12,870 bases of DNA from Eubacterium sp. GTDB lineage: Bacteria > Bacillota > Clostridia > Lachnospirales > CAG-274. Both the position numbers and the translations under genes were made by a program. Each line of letters opens with the position of its first letter. Position 1 is the first letter of the stretch. The stretch lies in the NCBI GenBank assembly GCA_020859645.1, contig JAJBVU010000273.1:1867-14736 (forward strand), written 5' to 3'. Of the stretch, positions 10,549 through 12,870 are shown piece after piece. A model generated the notes under the pieces. The model was not told the origin of the DNA, searched no databases, and saw nothing but the letters and a program-made list of their open reading frames with translations.

Positions 10549-10565
10549 TTGACCCTAAATTGACC
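10549..10565 (+). promoter_or_regulatory. Direct repeat with PhoB/PhoP-box geometry at the -35
   Basis: TTGACC occurs at 10549-10554 and 10560-10565, separated by 5 bases (11-base period); the identity extends to AATTGACC. Response regulators of the PhoB/PhoP type bind 6-bp half-sites with exactly this spacing (consensus near TTNACA). The second half-site is also the -35 element. The gene set downstream includes a polyphosphate polymerase-like protein, which makes phosphate control attractive, but the sequence differs from the consensus at the last base. Confidence 0.4.
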
Positions 10566-10588
10566 GCTATATGTGTGTTTGATATAAT
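10560..10588 (+). promoter_or_regulatory. Sigma-A-type promoter of the VTC/DUF4956 operon
   Basis: TTGACC at 10560-10565, 17 bases, and a perfect TATAAT at 10583-10588. The start would be near 10595, leaving about 85 bases of leader before the ATG at 10683. The leader has a short CCGC-AAT-GCGG hairpin but no recognisable riboswitch. Confidence 0.78.
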
Positions 10589-10682
10589 TAGCAAAGATGA
10601 AATGTAAAATCTATGTAAAAGCAAGTCACTCCGCAATGCGGCAATAACATAAAGAATAATTAAGAAAAGAGCAGGTGAAAAA

Positions 10683-11336
10683 ATGTACAGAAAACGGAGA
10701 ATGTTTTATATTATAATGTTTATATTCATACCTTGTGTTATACTGCCTTTAATATATATGGCGGCGTATTTTGAAAAGTTCAAAAACGGAGTTTTCAACG
10801 AGGTCAGCTTTACGGCGGAGACCTCCGACGGAGAAACCATTGACCTGAGCTCAAGATATGACTTTAAAGAAAAGGTTTACGAGGTTATGGTTCCGCTGGG
10901 CATTGACCTTTCGGATATAGTTATTAATTTCAGCGACAACGGTGTTTTCGAAATAGACGATGTTGTTTACAAAAACGGTTCAGTGCTTTATGACATAGAA
11001 TATGACGAAAGCTATGACATAAAAATGATTACAAACGATGAAAAGCTTTTGAACGAGGCTGAGCTTGTTTTTAAACAGGACCCTGAAAACGTATTGATGA
11101 ATTTCAACACTGACGATGAAAATGTTCAGATTGTTTCAACTACAGACGAGTTAAATCCGCCGAACCATCAGGGCTTTGAAAGAATGATGCATAACGGCGG
11201 TGAACGCCGCAGAGGCATTAAAATATCCGCCTATGCTAAGCTTTTGACGGCAGCTTTCGGAATAGCCTGGCTATATCTTTTATATAAAGGGCTTAAAAAC
11301 AAAGGCTTCTTTATAAGGAGGCGAAAAAACAAGTGA
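10683..11336 (+). CDS. Two-span envelope protein of the VTC/DUF4956 operon, hypothetical
   Basis: A 217-residue product with AGCAGGTGA upstream of its ATG. Residues 2-6 are basic (YRKRR) and 7-30 form the first membrane span; 31-180 form an acidic, mostly beta-like domain with many Asp, Glu and Asn residues; about 184-204 form a second span; and the C-terminus is a basic RRRKNK tail. Positive ends inside the cell would put the middle domain outside. Its stop overlaps the GTG of the VTC gene (GTGA), so the two are translationally coupled and probably act together. No domain family is recognised. Confidence 0.78.
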   Translation: MYRKRRMFYIIMFIFIPCVILPLIYMAAYFEKFKNGVFNEVSFTAETSDGETIDLSSRYDFKEKVYEVMVPLGIDLSDIVINFSDNGVFEIDDVVYKNGSVLYDIEYDESYDIKMITNDEKLLNEAELVFKQDPENVLMNFNTDDENVQIVSTTDELNPPNHQGFERMMHNGGERRRGIKISAYAKLLTAAFGIAWLYLLYKGLKNKGFFIRRRKNK

Positions 11337-12037
11337 AAATAACAAAAGACTCCTTCGGTCAGTACCGCCACGAATATAAATATGTTGTCAGCGACGCACA
11401 AATTGCTCTCATAAAAAACCGAATTGAGGGCTTAATGATTTTGGATCCCCATTCGGGGGACGAGGGAATGTATAACATAAGAAGTATTTATTTTGACAAC
11501 TTCTTTAACTCCGCTTATTATGACAACGAAAACGGTGTTGACCCAAGAGAAAAATTCAGAATAAGAATTTACAACAGAAGCGACAGCCGCATAACCTTAG
11601 AGCTTAAGCAGAAGGTCAGCGGAAAATGCCACAAGCTTGCCTGCCCCTTAACGAAAGAGCAGTTTGAAATACTTTCAAAGGGCGGAAGCGTGCCTATTTC
11701 AAAGGAAAATGACCCTATTTTAAACAAGCTTTCACTGCTTAACATAACACAGGGTATGAAGCCGAAGGTAATTGTGGAATATGATAGAGTGCCCTATGTT
11801 TATGAGGACGGAAACGTAAGAGTTACATTCGACAAAAACGTCCGTTCATCAAGAGAAATAGACGGCTTTTTTGACGAAAACCTGCCCGTTCGGTGCGTTA
11901 TGCCCCCGGGTCAGCATTTAATAGAAGTTAAGTGGGACGAATTTTTGCCCGACTTTATATATAAAAGCGTAATGGCTGACAATCTTCAGCAGACAGCCTA
12001 TTCGAAATATTATCTTTGCAGACGGTTTACTATATAA
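11333..12037 (+). CDS. VTC-domain protein, polyphosphate polymerase-like
   Basis: A 234-residue product from a GTG with AAGGAGG 11 bases upstream. It matches the VTC domain (the catalytic tunnel domain of yeast Vtc4) over its whole length: RHEYKYVV near 12-19, NIRSIYFDN near 49-57, KFRIRIYN near 74-81, ITLELKQK at 87-94, KVIVEYDRVPY near 145-155, HLIEVKWDE near 195-203 and the C-terminal AYSKYYLCRR. These supply the basic residues that bind the phosphate chain and the acidic residues that bind the metal. In bacteria these proteins are commonly next to DUF4956 membrane proteins and CotH-type kinases, as here with DUF4956. Polymerase activity has not been shown for this branch, so the function is inferred from the fold. 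Confidence 0.9.
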   Translation: MKITKDSFGQYRHEYKYVVSDAQIALIKNRIEGLMILDPHSGDEGMYNIRSIYFDNFFNSAYYDNENGVDPREKFRIRIYNRSDSRITLELKQKVSGKCHKLACPLTKEQFEILSKGGSVPISKENDPILNKLSLLNITQGMKPKVIVEYDRVPYVYEDGNVRVTFDKNVRSSREIDGFFDENLPVRCVMPPGQHLIEVKWDEFLPDFIYKSVMADNLQQTAYSKYYLCRRFTI

Positions 12038-12070
12038 AATTAATCACATTTAAAAGGAGGAAGCAAAACT

Positions 12071-12748
12071 ATGCAGACCTATAATGACATTTTCAGAAAG
12101 TCCTTTGTTGAGGGCTTTAACGGAGCCGCACCGGACATTAAGAACATAGTTCTCACAATGGGCGTAACTCTTCTTATTTCACTTTACATCTTCTTTGTTT
12201 ACAGGCTTATGACAAGAAAAACGTTTTATTCAAAGAATTTCAACATTTCTCTATCTATGCTGACTGTAATCACCGCAGCGGTTATTCTTTCCGTTCAAAG
12301 CTCTATCGTTATTTCATTAGGTATGGTTGGTGCTTTGTCAATCGTTCGTTTCAGAACCGCTATTAAAGACCCTCTCGACCTTATTTTTCTTTTCTGGGCT
12401 ATAGGCGTTGGTATTATCTGCGGCGCAGGTCTTGCCCAAATGGCAATTTTAACCTCGGTTATTATAACAGCAGGACTTTATTTCTTAGACCTGATCCCCG
12501 TTGCAAAGGCGCCTATGCTTCTTGTTTTCAACTCATCTGATACTGAGGTTGAAGAGAAGGTTATGGAAAGGGTTAAGGCTCACTGCTCCGCAAGCAACGT
12601 AAAGTCAAGAAATATTACTCAAAACAGACTTGATATGATTATTGAAGTAAGATGTAAGGATCAGCCTGCGCTTGTTAAGGAAGTGGCTGAAATCGAAGGC
12701 ATAACAACAGTTTCGCTTCTGTCACATGACGGCGAGGTTACGTTCTAA
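12071..12748 (+). CDS. DUF4956 membrane protein
   Basis: A 225-residue product with AAAGGAGG 10 bases before its ATG. Hydrophobic spans lie at about 25-45, 57-78, 79-92 and 103-142 (the last long enough for two). The stretch GALSIVRFRTAIKDPLDLIFLFWAIGVG (88-115) is the conserved core of DUF4956. After residue 148 comes a soluble domain of about 75 residues (LLVFNSSDTEVEEKVMERV...) with an alternating strand-helix pattern like small ferredoxin-like domains. It is the usual partner of VTC proteins in bacteria and may anchor or feed the VTC protein at the membrane; that is inference from gene neighbourhood. Confidence 0.88.
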   Translation: MQTYNDIFRKSFVEGFNGAAPDIKNIVLTMGVTLLISLYIFFVYRLMTRKTFYSKNFNISLSMLTVITAAVILSVQSSIVISLGMVGALSIVRFRTAIKDPLDLIFLFWAIGVGIICGAGLAQMAILTSVIITAGLYFLDLIPVAKAPMLLVFNSSDTEVEEKVMERVKAHCSASNVKSRNITQNRLDMIIEVRCKDQPALVKEVAEIEGITTVSLLSHDGEVTF

Positions 12749-12775
12749 AAAAGTAATTCCGTATATTTCATAAAG

Positions 12776-12822
12776 AAAAGAGACCGCTTATGAAGCTGCT
12801 GAAGGCTTAGGCGGTCTCTTTT
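12776..12822 (+). terminator. Strong intrinsic terminator after the DUF4956 gene
   Basis: AAAAGAGACCGC (12776-12787) pairs with GCGGTCTCTTTT (12811-12822), 12 bp without mismatch, around a 23-base loop that can partly pair internally. The last four Ts of the stem act as a short U-run. It separates the operon from the next gene. Confidence 0.82.
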
Positions 12823-12835
12823 AAGGGGGTATACT

Positions 12836-12870
12836 ATGAAGTTTTTAATTTCTATAATATACAGTATAAC
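12836..12870 (+). CDS. Start of a downstream gene, cut by the window end
   Basis: ATG at 12836 with AGGGGG about 6 bases upstream, followed by MKFLISIIYSI, the look of a signal peptide or membrane anchor. Only 11 residues are visible. By neighbourhood a CotH-like or other envelope protein is possible, but the sequence does not show it. Confidence 0.55.
   Translation, partial: MKFLISIIYSI

Noticed and set aside
10376..10560. A tRNA or other gene 3' end as integration target
   Set aside because: No tRNA-like cloverleaf, CCA end or truncated gene is visible after the integrase, so the attachment site could not be assigned.

Overview
The window is the right-hand part of an integrated mobile element followed by ordinary chromosome. 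The host looks like a Clostridia-type Firmicute: moderate to low GC, strong GGAGG ribosome binding sites, frequent GTG/TTG starts and coupled ATGA/GTGA gene junctions. The element also carries a Spo0A-type DNA-binding domain, which fits a spore-forming lineage. No rRNA, tRNA or CRISPR array is visible.

Positions 1-658: the tail of a gene cut by the window edge, a 45-residue single-span membrane peptide, and a tail-to-tail gene on the minus strand (winged-helix-like, membrane-tailed) with its own extended -10 promoter. Positions 658-6116: a tightly packed plus-strand operon of small phage/ICE-like genes. These are an HTH protein, several Cys-rich putative zinc-binding proteins, two small membrane proteins, a conserved helical protein, a Spo0A C-terminal-domain protein, an SH3-like small protein, a four-repeat Myb/SANT-type DNA-binding protein and a truncated tyrosine recombinase. 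Positions 6126-7888: an N6-adenine methyltransferase-like protein coupled to a complete Xer-like tyrosine recombinase. Positions 7889-8155 hold no gene but four tandem RNA-like hairpins. Positions 8156-9031: a Lin1244/Lin1753-type replication protein whose central coding region contains three 21-bp iteron-like repeats and a very AT-rich stretch, a plausible embedded origin. Positions 9032-9295 carry hairpins, a dispersed repeat, and a promoter wrapped in a 10-bp inverted repeat. Positions 9296-10375: the likely integrase of the element.

From about 10400 the sequence is chromosome-like: terminators, a strong sigma-A-type promoter with a PhoB/PhoP-box-like direct repeat, then an operon of a two-span envelope protein, a VTC-domain (polyphosphate polymerase-like) protein and a DUF4956 membrane protein, a strong terminator, and the start of one more gene.

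The least explained parts are (1) the four-hairpin array at 7903-8131, whose stems vary but stay paired and use many G.U pairs that form only in plus-strand RNA; (2) a two-hairpin repeat present twice (879-924 and 4012-4059), each time flanked by a 16-20 bp duplication of a stop/start gene junction so that both neighbouring genes stay intact; and (3) a second dispersed repeat that has become the coding linker between two Myb-like domains. How the element works is inference: the Lin1244-type protein would replicate it, the 9296 integrase would integrate and excise it, and the 6848 recombinase may resolve or rearrange it.
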